Positions 51,224-59,790 of a stretch of DNA of 64,000 nucleotides are shown in pieces. The stretch spans positions 62,001 to 126,000 of the forward strand of contig JAODBD010000001.1 in NCBI GenBank assembly GCA_025463785.1, in the 5' to 3' direction. The notes below the pieces were generated by a model. It saw nothing but the letters and a program-made list of their open reading frames with translations, was not told where the DNA came from and did no database searches. Each line of letters opens with the position of its first letter. Position 1 is the stretch's first letter. The DNA is from Glaciihabitans sp. Lineage in GTDB: Bacteria; Actinomycetota; Actinomycetes; Actinomycetales; Microbacteriaceae. The translations under genes and the position numbers were made by a program.

Positions 51224-52528
51224 ATGGCTTCCGTCGACACCACCATCCAGCTGATCGAGCGGGGCACGATGCCCGGCCAGGCCTGCGCACCCGAACTCGC
51301 GGAGCCACCGTGGACGTTCGACGGCATCGCCCCCACGTACGGTCCTGGGGCGTCGATGTTCGACGTGATTCCCGAGAGTGCGCCGCGCCAGGGCGAACTG
51401 CCCGCGACGTACCGCGAGGCGACCGCATCCGAACTCCACCACCGCATCCTTGCCGCCAAAGAGACCCTGGGTGACCGAGTCGTCCTTCTGGCGCATTTCT
51501 ATCAGCGGGATGAGGTGGTGCAGTACGCCGACTTCGTTGGCGACTCGTTCCAGTTGGCCAACGCCGCCAAGGCGTCTCCGCGAGCCGAGGCCATCGTCTT
51601 CGCCGGGGTCCACTTCATGGCAGAGACAGCGGATTTGCTTTCTCGTCCTGACCAGGCCGTCATCCTCCCGAACCTCGCCGCGGGGTGCTCGATGGCCGAC
51701 ATGGCCGACCTCGACTCGGTCGAAGAAGCGTGGGAGCAACTCGGCGAGCTGTATGGAACGAGCGCGGATGCGAGCGGGCGTCTCCCGGTCATCCCGGTGA
51801 CCTACATGAACTCGTCGGCCGCCCTCAAAGGATTTTGCGGCGAGCACGGCGGCATCGTGTGCACCTCATCCAATGCCGAAGCCGTGCTCGCCTGGGCCTT
51901 TGAGCGCGGCCAGCGCGTGCTCTTCTTTCCTGACCAGCACCTCGGTCGCAACACCGCTAAGGCGATGGGCATCCGCGAAGAGCACATGCCCATCTGGAAT
52001 CCGCGCCGGCGCCTCGGCGGGAATTCGCCGGAAACACTCACGGATGCCCGGGTCATCCTCTGGCACGGCTTCTGCTCGGTGCACAAGCGCTTCACACTCG
52101 ACCAGATCGCCCGAGCTCGCACGGCCCATCCGGAGGTGCGAGTGATCGTGCACCCGGAGTGCACCGCGACTGTCGTCGATGCGGCCGACGCGTACGGGTC
52201 GACCGACTTCATCGTCAGGACGATCGCCGCAGCACCGGCCGGATCGACGTTCGCGGTTGGCACCGAAATCAACCTCGTGCAGCGCCTCGCGGCAGAGTTT
52301 CCGCAGCACACAATTTTCTGCCTCGATGACGTGGTGTGTCCGTGCTCGACGATGTACCGCATCCATCCCGGCTATCTCGCCTGGGTGCTTGAGGCTCTCG
52401 TGGGCACGGCCGAACGACCGAGCGAGGTGCTGAACCGCATCGCGGTCGATGACTCGGTTGCCATTCCCGCGCGAATCGCCCTCGAACGGATGCTCGCGAC
52501 CCGTCCGGGTGAGGCAGTGTCGGTATGA
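51224..52528 (+). CDS. nadA: quinolinate synthase
   Basis: The 434-residue enzyme condenses iminoaspartate with dihydroxyacetone phosphate to quinolinate using a [4Fe-4S] cluster. The three likely cluster cysteines are in LAAGCSMAD (near residue 154), HPECTAT (near 310) and DDVVCPCSTMYRIHP (near 372; one of the two). ATG at 51224 has GGGAG eight bases upstream. The gene begins 48 bases after nrtR and overlaps nadC by four bases. Confidence 0.97.
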   Translation: MASVDTTIQLIERGTMPGQACAPELAEPPWTFDGIAPTYGPGASMFDVIPESAPRQGELPATYREATASELHHRILAAKETLGDRVVLLAHFYQRDEVVQYADFVGDSFQLANAAKASPRAEAIVFAGVHFMAETADLLSRPDQAVILPNLAAGCSMADMADLDSVEEAWEQLGELYGTSADASGRLPVIPVTYMNSSAALKGFCGEHGGIVCTSSNAEAVLAWAFERGQRVLFFPDQHLGRNTAKAMGIREEHMPIWNPRRRLGGNSPETLTDARVILWHGFCSVHKRFTLDQIARARTAHPEVRVIVHPECTATVVDAADAYGSTDFIVRTIAAAPAGSTFAVGTEINLVQRLAAEFPQHTIFCLDDVVCPCSTMYRIHPGYLAWVLEALVGTAERPSEVLNRIAVDDSVAIPARIALERMLATRPGEAVSV

Positions 52529-53400
52529 GCCTGACAACCGAGGCGATCGATTCCGTCGTTCGTGCGTCCCTTGCCGAAGATGCACCATGGGGCGATCTGA
52601 CTTCTGAATTGCTCATCCCAGAGATGGCCGTTGCCGTCGCATCAGTCGTCGCCCGGGAACCCGGGGTGCTGAGCGGCGCCAGGGTCTTTGCTGCCACGAT
52701 CGCCGCCGTCGACCCATCGGCAACCGTTGACCAACGCGTCTCCGACGGCTCGCGGTTTGCGGCTGGCGACACGATTGCCGTCGTCAGTGGATCCGCGCGC
52801 TCCATTTTGCGGGCGGAGCGAGTTGCCCTCAACCTGCTGCAGCGGATGTCGGGAATCGCGACGCTGACCGCGGAGTACGTCGCGCTCACCGAGGGCACCA
52901 AGGCGCGCATAGTCGACACTCGCAAGACGACCCCTGGGCTCCGCGCGCTCGAACGGGATGCCGTTCGAGCCGGCGGCGGGCACAACCACCGTTTCTCGCT
53001 GTCGGATGCCGTGCTGGCGAAAGATAACCACCTCGCGGTCATGATGGCCCACGGTGGGCTCAGCCTCACTGACGCCCTGCTACAGCTACGCGACCAGGTA
53101 TCGCACACCACCCACCTCGAAGTGGAGGTCGATCGGATCGACCAGATCGCCCCCGCGCTGGCGGCCGGCGTCGGCACGATCATGCTCGACAACTTCGGTC
53201 TGGAAGATCTGCGCCTCGGCGTCGACCTCATCGCCGGTCGTGCGCTGATCGAGGCGAGCGGCGGCGTCACCCTCGCGACAGTGGCCGACATTGCCCGCAC
53301 GGGTGTCGACCTGATTTCGGTCGGCGCCCTCACACACAGCGTGCGTTCGCTCGACTTCGGTCTCGATATCGAGATCAACGCGAAAGCCGGAACGACATGA
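52525..53400 (+). CDS. nadC: nicotinate-nucleotide diphosphorylase (carboxylating)
   Basis: The 291-residue enzyme converts quinolinate and PRPP to nicotinate mononucleotide. Diagnostic blocks are LAEDAPWGDLTSELL, ALNLLQRMSGIATLTAEYV, DTRKTTPGLRALERDAVRAGGGHNHRFSLSDAVLAKDNHL in sequence and IEASGGVT. The start overlaps the nadA stop by four bases, and its stop overlaps the next start (53397). Confidence 0.97.
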   Translation: MSLTTEAIDSVVRASLAEDAPWGDLTSELLIPEMAVAVASVVAREPGVLSGARVFAATIAAVDPSATVDQRVSDGSRFAAGDTIAVVSGSARSILRAERVALNLLQRMSGIATLTAEYVALTEGTKARIVDTRKTTPGLRALERDAVRAGGGHNHRFSLSDAVLAKDNHLAVMMAHGGLSLTDALLQLRDQVSHTTHLEVEVDRIDQIAPALAAGVGTIMLDNFGLEDLRLGVDLIAGRALIEASGGVTLATVADIARTGVDLISVGALTHSVRSLDFGLDIEINAKAGTT

Positions 53401-54548
53401 TCTATCTCGACGCTGCGGCTACGACTCCGGTGCGTCGTCAGGTGCTCGAGGCGATGTGGCCGTACCTCACCAACGACTTCGGCAATCCGTCGAGTCACCA
53501 CACGGTGGGCGAGTCCGCCGCACACGCGCTGCGCGAGTCGCGGGGCACGGTCGCGCGGTGGCTGGGGGTGCGCTCGAGCGAGGTCACCTTTACCTCCGGT
53601 GGCACCGAATCCGACAACCTGGCCATCAAGGGCATCGCGCTGGGCGCACCACGCGGACGCCACCTCGTGACGACACGCCTCGAGCACGCGGCCGTGCTCG
53701 AATCCTGCGATTATCTGCGCCGCCATCACGGTTTCGAGGTCGGCTTCGTCGAAGTGGATGCCACGGGTCGCGTGACCCCGGATGCCCTGGCCGCGGCGAT
53801 CCGCCCCGACTCGACGCTGGTCAGCATCGCCCACGCAAACAACGAGGTGGGCACCGTGCAGCCGATTGCGGCGTTGGCCTCGGTGTCGCACGCATCCGGA
53901 ATCCCCTTCCATACCGATGCAGTGCAGTCGGCCGGATGGCTGGACCTGGCCTCACTCGGAGTCGACGCCATCAGCGTCTCGGGCCACAAACTCGGTGCGC
54001 CCAAGGGAATCGGCGCGCTCTTCGTGCGCGGCCGGGTTGCGCTCGAACCCCTTGTGCACGGCGGCGGCCAGGAACGCGGAGCGCGTTCCGGCACCGAAAA
54101 TGTCGCGGGCGCTGTGGGGATGGCCGCGGCGGTGTCCCTCATCGATCTGAGTTTCGCGAGGCAGGTGTCGGCTGCCCGCGACGCGTTCGTCCTCGACGTG
54201 CTGGCGCGAGTTCCCGCGGCGGCGCTGACCGGGCATCCGACGGAGCGCCTTCCCGGCACGGCATCGTTCGTGTTTCCCGGTACGCATGGCGAGTCAATCC
54301 TGTTGCGACTCGAGGAACACGGAGTCGTTTCCTCAAGCGGTTCGGCGTGTGCCGCGGGCAGTGACGAACCGTCGCACGTACTGCTCGCACTTGGCTACCC
54401 AGCCGAGATTGCGCAGACGGCGGTGCGATTCAGCTGGGGCGCCGATGTGAGCGCAGAACAACTTGCGAGCGTCGCCGCGGCCGTCGCGGATGCTGTGGCC
54501 GTGTTGCGCGATCCCTTGCGAACCTCCACTCAAGCAATCAGACTGTGA
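53397..54548 (+). CDS. cysteine desulfurase (NifS/IscS-like)
   Basis: The 383-residue PLP enzyme has GNPSSHHTVG, HANNEVGTVQPI, SGHKLGAPKG with the Schiff-base Lys near 195, and the mobile catalytic Cys in SSSGSACAAGS near residue 316. Its start overlaps nadC by four bases, so it is co-translated with the NAD genes. In other actinobacteria such a desulfurase is linked to nadA for cluster assembly. A general Fe-S or tRNA thiolation role is also possible. Confidence 0.93.
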   Translation: MIYLDAAATTPVRRQVLEAMWPYLTNDFGNPSSHHTVGESAAHALRESRGTVARWLGVRSSEVTFTSGGTESDNLAIKGIALGAPRGRHLVTTRLEHAAVLESCDYLRRHHGFEVGFVEVDATGRVTPDALAAAIRPDSTLVSIAHANNEVGTVQPIAALASVSHASGIPFHTDAVQSAGWLDLASLGVDAISVSGHKLGAPKGIGALFVRGRVALEPLVHGGGQERGARSGTENVAGAVGMAAAVSLIDLSFARQVSAARDAFVLDVLARVPAAALTGHPTERLPGTASFVFPGTHGESILLRLEEHGVVSSSGSACAAGSDEPSHVLLALGYPAEIAQTAVRFSWGADVSAEQLASVAAAVADAVAVLRDPLRTSTQAIRL

Positions 54549-54567
54549 CCGGTCGAAAGGGGATTTC

Positions 54568-55566
54568 ATGGCTGATCCGACCGACACTCGTGTTGCGGTA
54601 TACATCGACTTCGACAACATCGTGATCTCTCGCTACAACCAGTTGAACGGGCTCAATCGCTTCCAGACCGATCGCATCCGCAGCTTCGACAGCACGGCAT
54701 CCACCGCCAATGTCGAGACCAAGTCTCGCCTTGAGCGGGCAACGGTCGACGTTGGTGCAGTGCTCGATTTCGCGTCCTCGTTCGGAACGATCGTCCTCAG
54801 TCGCGCGTATGCCGACTGGTCGGCGGCCGCGAACTCGCAGTACCAGAAGCAGCTCATTGGGCGGGCGGTAGACCTGACCCAGCTGTTTCCGACCGCAATG
54901 TATACGAAGAATGGGGCGGACATCCGCCTGGCCGTCGACGTTGTCGAGGACATGTTTCGCCTGCCCGACATCACGCACGTTGTGATTGTGGCCGGCGACT
55001 CCGACTACATCGCGCTCGCCCAAAGCTGCAAACGCCTCGGTCGGTACGTCGTGGGCATCGGCGTTGCGGGCTCGACGAGCCGCTACCTGGCGGCCGCCTG
55101 CAACGAGTTCAGCGACTACGACGACCTGCCCGGAGTTGACACGGTCGCCGCAGTTTCGCCGCCCGCCGAGGCGCCCGCGGTCAAGGCGCCGACGAGAACG
55201 CGGGCCAAGCCCGAGCCCGAGTCGGATGCCGCTACCGCAGCAGCAGCTGCCGCCGCCGGTGCCGCCGGTGCCGCTCCTGTCGCCGAGCCGACCGCGAAGG
55301 ACACGCAGGCGTTGAACGACGCTGCCACCAACCTGCTGGTGCGCGCACTCAGACTTGGACACGCCAAGAACGATGACGACGAGTGGCTGTACGGTGCGTT
55401 CGTGAAGAATCAGATGAAGCGCATCGACCCGTCGTTCAACGAGAAGTCGCTCGGGTTCAAGTCGTTCTCCGATTTCATCAAGTCGCGCAAGAAGGTCGTC
55501 GAACTCGTTGAGGACGGCCAGGAGCGCCGGCTCAAGCTGAGACCAGAGTTCGCGACCAAGTCGTAG
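54568..55566 (+). CDS. NYN domain and OST-HTH/LOTUS domain protein
   Basis: The 332-residue protein has an N-terminal NYN (PIN-like RNase) domain: VAVYIDFDNIVIS, then DVVEDMFRLPDITHVVIVAGDSDYIALAQ and VGIGVAGSTSRYL, with the acidic residues of the active site. An Ala/Pro/Glu-rich linker (residues ~195-245) leads to LNDAATNLLVRALRLGHAKNDDDEWLYGAFVKNQMKRIDPSFNEKSLGFKSFSDF in sequence, an OST-HTH (LOTUS) domain that binds RNA. The ATG at 54568 follows AAAGGGGA. It is probably an RNA-binding endonuclease or RNA surveillance protein. It starts 20 bases after the desulfurase. Confidence 0.92.
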   Translation: MADPTDTRVAVYIDFDNIVISRYNQLNGLNRFQTDRIRSFDSTASTANVETKSRLERATVDVGAVLDFASSFGTIVLSRAYADWSAAANSQYQKQLIGRAVDLTQLFPTAMYTKNGADIRLAVDVVEDMFRLPDITHVVIVAGDSDYIALAQSCKRLGRYVVGIGVAGSTSRYLAAACNEFSDYDDLPGVDTVAAVSPPAEAPAVKAPTRTRAKPEPESDAATAAAAAAAGAAGAAPVAEPTAKDTQALNDAATNLLVRALRLGHAKNDDDEWLYGAFVKNQMKRIDPSFNEKSLGFKSFSDFIKSRKKVVELVEDGQERRLKLRPEFATKS

Positions 55567-55614
55567 CCGGTTCCGCTTCCGGTTCCGGCTTCCGCTTCCG
55601 CCTTCCGGTTCCGG
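55567..55614. repeat. hexamer-like microsatellite after NYN gene
   Basis: Repeats of TTCCGG/TTCCGC and related 6-base units run directly from the stop codon of the NYN/OST-HTH gene. Confidence 0.7.
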
Positions 55615-55623
55615 GTGACCCTA

Positions 55624-55654
55624 GTTGTCGTTTGGATGTCCGCGATACGACAAC
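55624..55654. promoter_or_regulatory. inverted repeat of unknown role
   Basis: GTTGTCGT (55624-55631) pairs perfectly with ACGACAAC (55647-55654) across 15 bases. It lies in the ~195-base gene-free gap between the NYN gene and the convergent SDR-like gene. Confidence 0.45.
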
Positions 55655-55761
55655 GACCGTCAACTCACCGTGCAATCGATGCGAAAAGGAGGTCAAAGCG
55701 GCCGGTGCTCCCGACCCCGTACCGCCGCCGGCAGGAGCAGCAGCCGCGGCGCGGTGCGCGT

Positions 55762-56403
55762 TCAGTATCCGACCGTAAACCGTTGCCGGTGGTGCGCTGG
55801 GGTCTCAAATTCGTCGACGAACGCCCTCGCGAAGTCGGCGCCGGAGATGTACGACTTGCCGTCCGCGCCCACCACCAGTTCGTTGTCGCCGACGCGGTAG
55901 ATGCCGGTCGCCTCACCGGGCGAGTGACTGCCGAACTCGGCCGCCGGACTCAGGTAGAACCAGTCGACGCTCGAGTTGGATGCCCGCAGTGTCTCAAAGC
56001 TGCCGATCGCGGCGAGGGATTCCGATTTGTACAGTTCCGGAAACTCGGGGGTATCGACGAGTCGCGGACCACCAGGAGCAACGTTCAGTCCACCGGCGCC
56101 GCCCACGATGCCGAGCCGTAAACCGCGGTCGGCGGCGACGTCGAGAAGTGTGGGAACGGCATCCTGTAGTGCCTTTCCATCAATCGCACGCGCAGGGATG
56201 GCGACGACGATCGCATCCGCCCCGTCGGAGACCCCGCGCACAAAGCCGTCGTCGTGGATGGAGCCTTCGACAACGGTGACCCCGTCGGGCGCGGCGGTTG
56301 AGGCCGCCCTCGCGACACCGACAACCTCATGACCTCGTGCAATCAACTCTCGCGCGATGGCACTGCCAACGAAACCCGTGGCACCAAACAAAATGACCTT
56401 CAT
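55762..56403 (-). CDS. NAD(P)H-binding oxidoreductase (atypical SDR)
   Basis: The 213-residue protein begins MKVILFGATGFVGSAIARELI and has GIVGGAGGLNVAPGGPRLVDTPEF in sequence and SVDWFYLSPAAEF. This is the YwnB/NmrA-like NAD(P)H-binding family. An AAGGAG precedes the ATG. Substrate unknown. Confidence 0.88.
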   Translation of the reverse strand: MKVILFGATGFVGSAIARELIARGHEVVGVARAASTAAPDGVTVVEGSIHDDGFVRGVSDGADAIVVAIPARAIDGKALQDAVPTLLDVAADRGLRLGIVGGAGGLNVAPGGPRLVDTPEFPELYKSESLAAIGSFETLRASNSSVDWFYLSPAAEFGSHSPGEATGIYRVGDNELVVGADGKSYISGADFARAFVDEFETPAHHRQRFTVGY

Positions 56404-56461
56404 GGATGCTCCTTCTCTTTCGCATCTATGATCCCGCAGGGTGCTCGCTTACCCTTGAAAG

Positions 56462-56734
56462 ATGTGCCGAAACATCCATACTTTGCATAACTTCGAGCCG
56501 GCCGCAAACGACGACGAGGTTCACGCCGCCGCACTTCAGTACGTGCGCAAGATCAGCGGATCGACCAGGCCGTCCAAAGCTAACACCGAGGCGTTCGAGC
56601 GCGCCGTGCATGAGATCGCCCACATCACTCAGCATCTCCTCGAAGATCTGGTAGCGACGACTCCCCCAAAGGATCGCGAGGTCGAGGCAGCGAAGGCGCG
56701 CGCCCGGTCTGCGGCTCGGTTCGCCAGCGCATAG
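56462..56734 (+). CDS. DUF2277 family protein
   Basis: The 90-residue protein MCRNIHTLHNFEPAANDDEVHAAALQYVRKISGSTRPS (in sequence) is diagnostic of DUF2277: an MCRNI start, NFEPPATDDEI-like segment and KISG. Function unknown; the conserved Cys2 may bind metal. No strong ribosome-binding site. Confidence 0.9.
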   Translation: MCRNIHTLHNFEPAANDDEVHAAALQYVRKISGSTRPSKANTEAFERAVHEIAHITQHLLEDLVATTPPKDREVEAAKARARSAARFASA

Positions 56735-56828
56735 CGCCGAGCGCTTAGGCTGCGCCTGCTAGCGACGTGCGGTAGGCAATAACCCCTATGCCCATTCATT
56801 GGCGTTTCGGAGATTGCGAGGTAACCTG

Positions 56829-56888
56829 ATGAAGGATTCTCGGTGCGGTGCCCGTACGTGCCGGGCAGAACCTTGCCTCGATATGTAA
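56829..56888 (+). CDS. possible 19-residue Cys-rich leader peptide
   Basis: ATG to TAA encodes MKDSRCGARTCRAEPCLDM with cysteines every five residues. A GAGG is eight bases upstream. It lies 185 bases before the STAND-LuxR gene. Very short, so chance cannot be excluded; if translated it could serve as a translational attenuator. Confidence 0.25.
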   Translation: MKDSRCGARTCRAEPCLDM

Positions 56889-57072
56889 TGGCGCCGCAAA
56901 AACCTACTTAGCGCTAATCTCTGATTTCTCATGAATTGTCCCGACACAGAATTCACTGCAACAGGTAGTTCGCCCGATGGCGACACGTGTGAATTGTTAT
57001 TGCCCGCGCCCCCCGACGCGGTTGCAGAGTGCTCCCGGCACTGACGCCGAGCAGCACAGCAAGGGGTCCCGA

Positions 57073-59790
57073 ATGCCCAATGCCCGAATACCGAAACCAC
57101 CCGATGCCCGCGCAGGAGCGCGACACCAAATTGCCCTCGCGCCGCCGATCCTTGAACACGCGAACGAACTCGGCGAGCTGCTTGAGAGTGCCGCGACGCC
57201 CGGCTCCGCCATCCTTGTCGTGGGCGTACCGGGATCCGGACGCTCGACACTCCTTGAGGGCGTTCGCGCCAACGCCCCCGTTCACTGTGTCTGGGTTGCG
57301 CCGCATCCCTGGGAGCGCTTCCAGCAACTTGCTGGCCTGTCAATGGTGTTCAACACCATCGGGGATCCGCGCATAGCCAAGGTCATCGCCCGGCTCAAGC
57401 TGGTTGATTCCACGGTCGATGAAACACTCGCGACCGCGCTCGAACTGCTCGTGCTGCTGAGGTCCGGCGGCCGCGAAGAGACTCTCCTGCTCATCGACGA
57501 CGCCGACAAGTTCGATGAACACAGTCAACTCACTCTTACCTACCTCGCGGGTCGTCTCGCAGGAACGGGGCTGCGACTGGTGATGGCGGTAACCCCGGAG
57601 TCCGCGTACACGGCGTTTGCCGGCATCCGCAGCGTGTCAATCTCGCGCCTCGACGGCGAGCACGCGATGGCATTCGCCCGCGCCATCGCCCCGGCTGATG
57701 CCGACCCGCAGACCCTCGCCATGGTGTGCGACGGATGCGGCGGCCTGCCCGGCATGATCAGCTCCACCCTCGCGCACCTGACCCAGGGCCAACTCGACGG
57801 TTTCGCACCGCTCGCGCTCCCCCTCTATCCCGGGCCCGCTCCCCTCGATCTGGGCGGGTGGGAGCCCGAGACGGTGCTCCTGTTGCGCCGACTATCGACC
57901 GCGCCGCTCAGCAGTCTTTCGGCGCTCCCCGAGATCCACGACGGCAACCGCGATCGTTTCGAGCGGCTGACCTCACAGGGCGTGCTTGAGGTCAATGGGC
58001 CGTTCGTCTCAATCCGGGATGGCGCACTGCGATCGGCGCTCTACTGGTCGATGACGACCGAGCAGCGCGAAGAACTGCACCGCGGTGCGGCGATCGAAGA
58101 GACCGGGATCAGCAATGCCCTCGCCCTTTGGCACGCCGATCATGGCGACAATGCGCCAGATGCAAGCGAGGCGCTCATCAGGGAAGCAGGCGACCTCTTT
58201 CAGAGGGGCCTCGTGAACGCGGCGACCGAGCTCACCGAGCGCGCGCTGCTTCTGAGTCCGGGGCTGGATGGCATACTCGACGACCTGCTTGCCCTCTGCA
58301 ACCGCCTCACGATCGTCTCCGAGTTCGGCCTCGCGCGCCGCTACCTCGCGCAGTGTCGACGTGCGGCACAGGAGCCGGCGCAGCTCGCAGAATGCCTGCG
58401 GCTCGAGGCCACAATCACCTCCCTCACCAACGAGAGCATCGATATCGGAGCGATCGACGTCTACGCGCGGCGTATTCGAAAGGACAGCGCACACACCAGC
58501 GCCGAGCTGCTGTCGTTCGCCTCGATTGCGCTTGCGACGGCGGGCGACATCGGGTCGGCGCGGACGCATATCGACCTGGCGTATGACATTCAGCCCGCCG
58601 ATCGCGTTGCCGCGAGCAGCGTGCAGAACTGGTCACGCCGCTATCTCGACGGAATCGACGGTGCGGGAATCGGCCTGACAACGGCGGATGAGGTGGAGCC
58701 TGACCTCGAAGAGCTCGCAATTCACGTTCAGCTCGTCAGAGGCCGCGCCCTCATGATGGAGGAGCACTACGAAGAAGCGCGTCATACCTTCCGCAGCCTC
58801 GCACTGGCGTCACCGAGTCGCGACCGTGGATCGGCCTGGACGGCTCGTGTGCTCGGGCTCTCTGCCGAGAATGAGATTCGCGCGGGGCAAATCGCCGAAG
58901 CAGGTCGCACCATCGACGCCCTCGCCGAACTCGCACCCGTGCAGAACTTTCACAATCTGATGCTGTTCGCCTGGAACGAGGCAGTCGTCCGAGACAGGCC
59001 GGATGCCGGGCCGCTGCTGCTGGAAGCTCGAATCCAGGCGACGCGGTCACCCCAGGTCGTGCTTTCGGCGCAGCTGCTCGCGTTGGAGGGATCGCTGGCG
59101 CTCATGCACGGAGACCTCGACGAGGCGCGGTTCCGACTGGCTCGGGCGTACGAACCGTCGCTCGACCTGCGGCCCGACTTCCTTCGGGTGGAGGGCGACT
59201 TCATCGAAGTCCTCGCCCGTCGCGGTGAATGGGATGCCGCGCGCCGAGTCACTGCGCGGTTCGCTGAGCGGGCGGCCGAGCATCCGTCACGCTGGTCAGA
59301 GACCGTCCTTGCGGGCAGCCTCGCGATCGTCGCGCCCGAAGACGAGCTGCTTCGCGAATTCCAGCAGGCTCTCGCGGTTGCGAAGGGGAATGGCGCCGGG
59401 TTCGAGATGGCTCGCGAACGTCTCAGCTTCGCGATGGCGCTGGAGCGGTTCGGCCAGGGACAGCGCGCGGGCGAACAGCGCCGGGCCGCCGAGTACCTGT
59501 TCGAATCACTCTCCGCCACCGGCTGGGCAACGGCCGTGCGCGATTCGGCCGCGGCCATCGAGCCTCCACTGAAGAATTCGCTCCTGTCAACGCTCACCGA
59601 AAGCGAGCTCGCGGTCCTGCGGCTGATGAGGAAGGGTTTGCGCAACAAGGACATCGCGGGCGCACTGTTCGTTTCGTTGCGCACGGTTGAGGTGCGAATC
59701 ACCCAGATCTACCGCAAGCTCGAAGCCCGCTCACGCTCGCACCTGCTGACCATGCTGCCCGCCGACATCGATCAGATCGAGTCCTTCTGA
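57073..59790 (+). CDS. LuxR family regulator with STAND-type ATPase and TPR-like middle
   Basis: The 905-residue protein has an AAA/STAND ATPase domain (Walker A GVPGSGRSTL near residue 52; Walker B LLLIDDAD near 140), a long helical repeat region (about 330-820) and a C-terminal LuxR helix-turn-helix: LTESELAVLRLMRKGLRNKDIAGALFVSLRTVEVRITQIYRKL in sequence (841-883). The ATG at 57073 follows AAGGGG seven bases upstream; an in-frame ATG at 56977 has no site. Such MalT-like regulators switch with an inducer. It is convergent with the polysaccharide glycosyltransferase and overlaps its end by 19 bases. Confidence 0.92.
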   Translation: MPNARIPKPPDARAGARHQIALAPPILEHANELGELLESAATPGSAILVVGVPGSGRSTLLEGVRANAPVHCVWVAPHPWERFQQLAGLSMVFNTIGDPRIAKVIARLKLVDSTVDETLATALELLVLLRSGGREETLLLIDDADKFDEHSQLTLTYLAGRLAGTGLRLVMAVTPESAYTAFAGIRSVSISRLDGEHAMAFARAIAPADADPQTLAMVCDGCGGLPGMISSTLAHLTQGQLDGFAPLALPLYPGPAPLDLGGWEPETVLLLRRLSTAPLSSLSALPEIHDGNRDRFERLTSQGVLEVNGPFVSIRDGALRSALYWSMTTEQREELHRGAAIEETGISNALALWHADHGDNAPDASEALIREAGDLFQRGLVNAATELTERALLLSPGLDGILDDLLALCNRLTIVSEFGLARRYLAQCRRAAQEPAQLAECLRLEATITSLTNESIDIGAIDVYARRIRKDSAHTSAELLSFASIALATAGDIGSARTHIDLAYDIQPADRVAASSVQNWSRRYLDGIDGAGIGLTTADEVEPDLEELAIHVQLVRGRALMMEEHYEEARHTFRSLALASPSRDRGSAWTARVLGLSAENEIRAGQIAEAGRTIDALAELAPVQNFHNLMLFAWNEAVVRDRPDAGPLLLEARIQATRSPQVVLSAQLLALEGSLALMHGDLDEARFRLARAYEPSLDLRPDFLRVEGDFIEVLARRGEWDAARRVTARFAERAAEHPSRWSETVLAGSLAIVAPEDELLREFQQALAVAKGNGAGFEMARERLSFAMALERFGQGQRAGEQRRAAEYLFESLSATGWATAVRDSAAAIEPPLKNSLLSTLTESELAVLRLMRKGLRNKDIAGALFVSLRTVEVRITQIYRKLEARSRSHLLTMLPADIDQIESF

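Noticed and set aside
52269-53912. 547-codon minus-strand ORF.
   Set aside because: Antisense to nadA, nadC and the desulfurase, which have clear family motifs.
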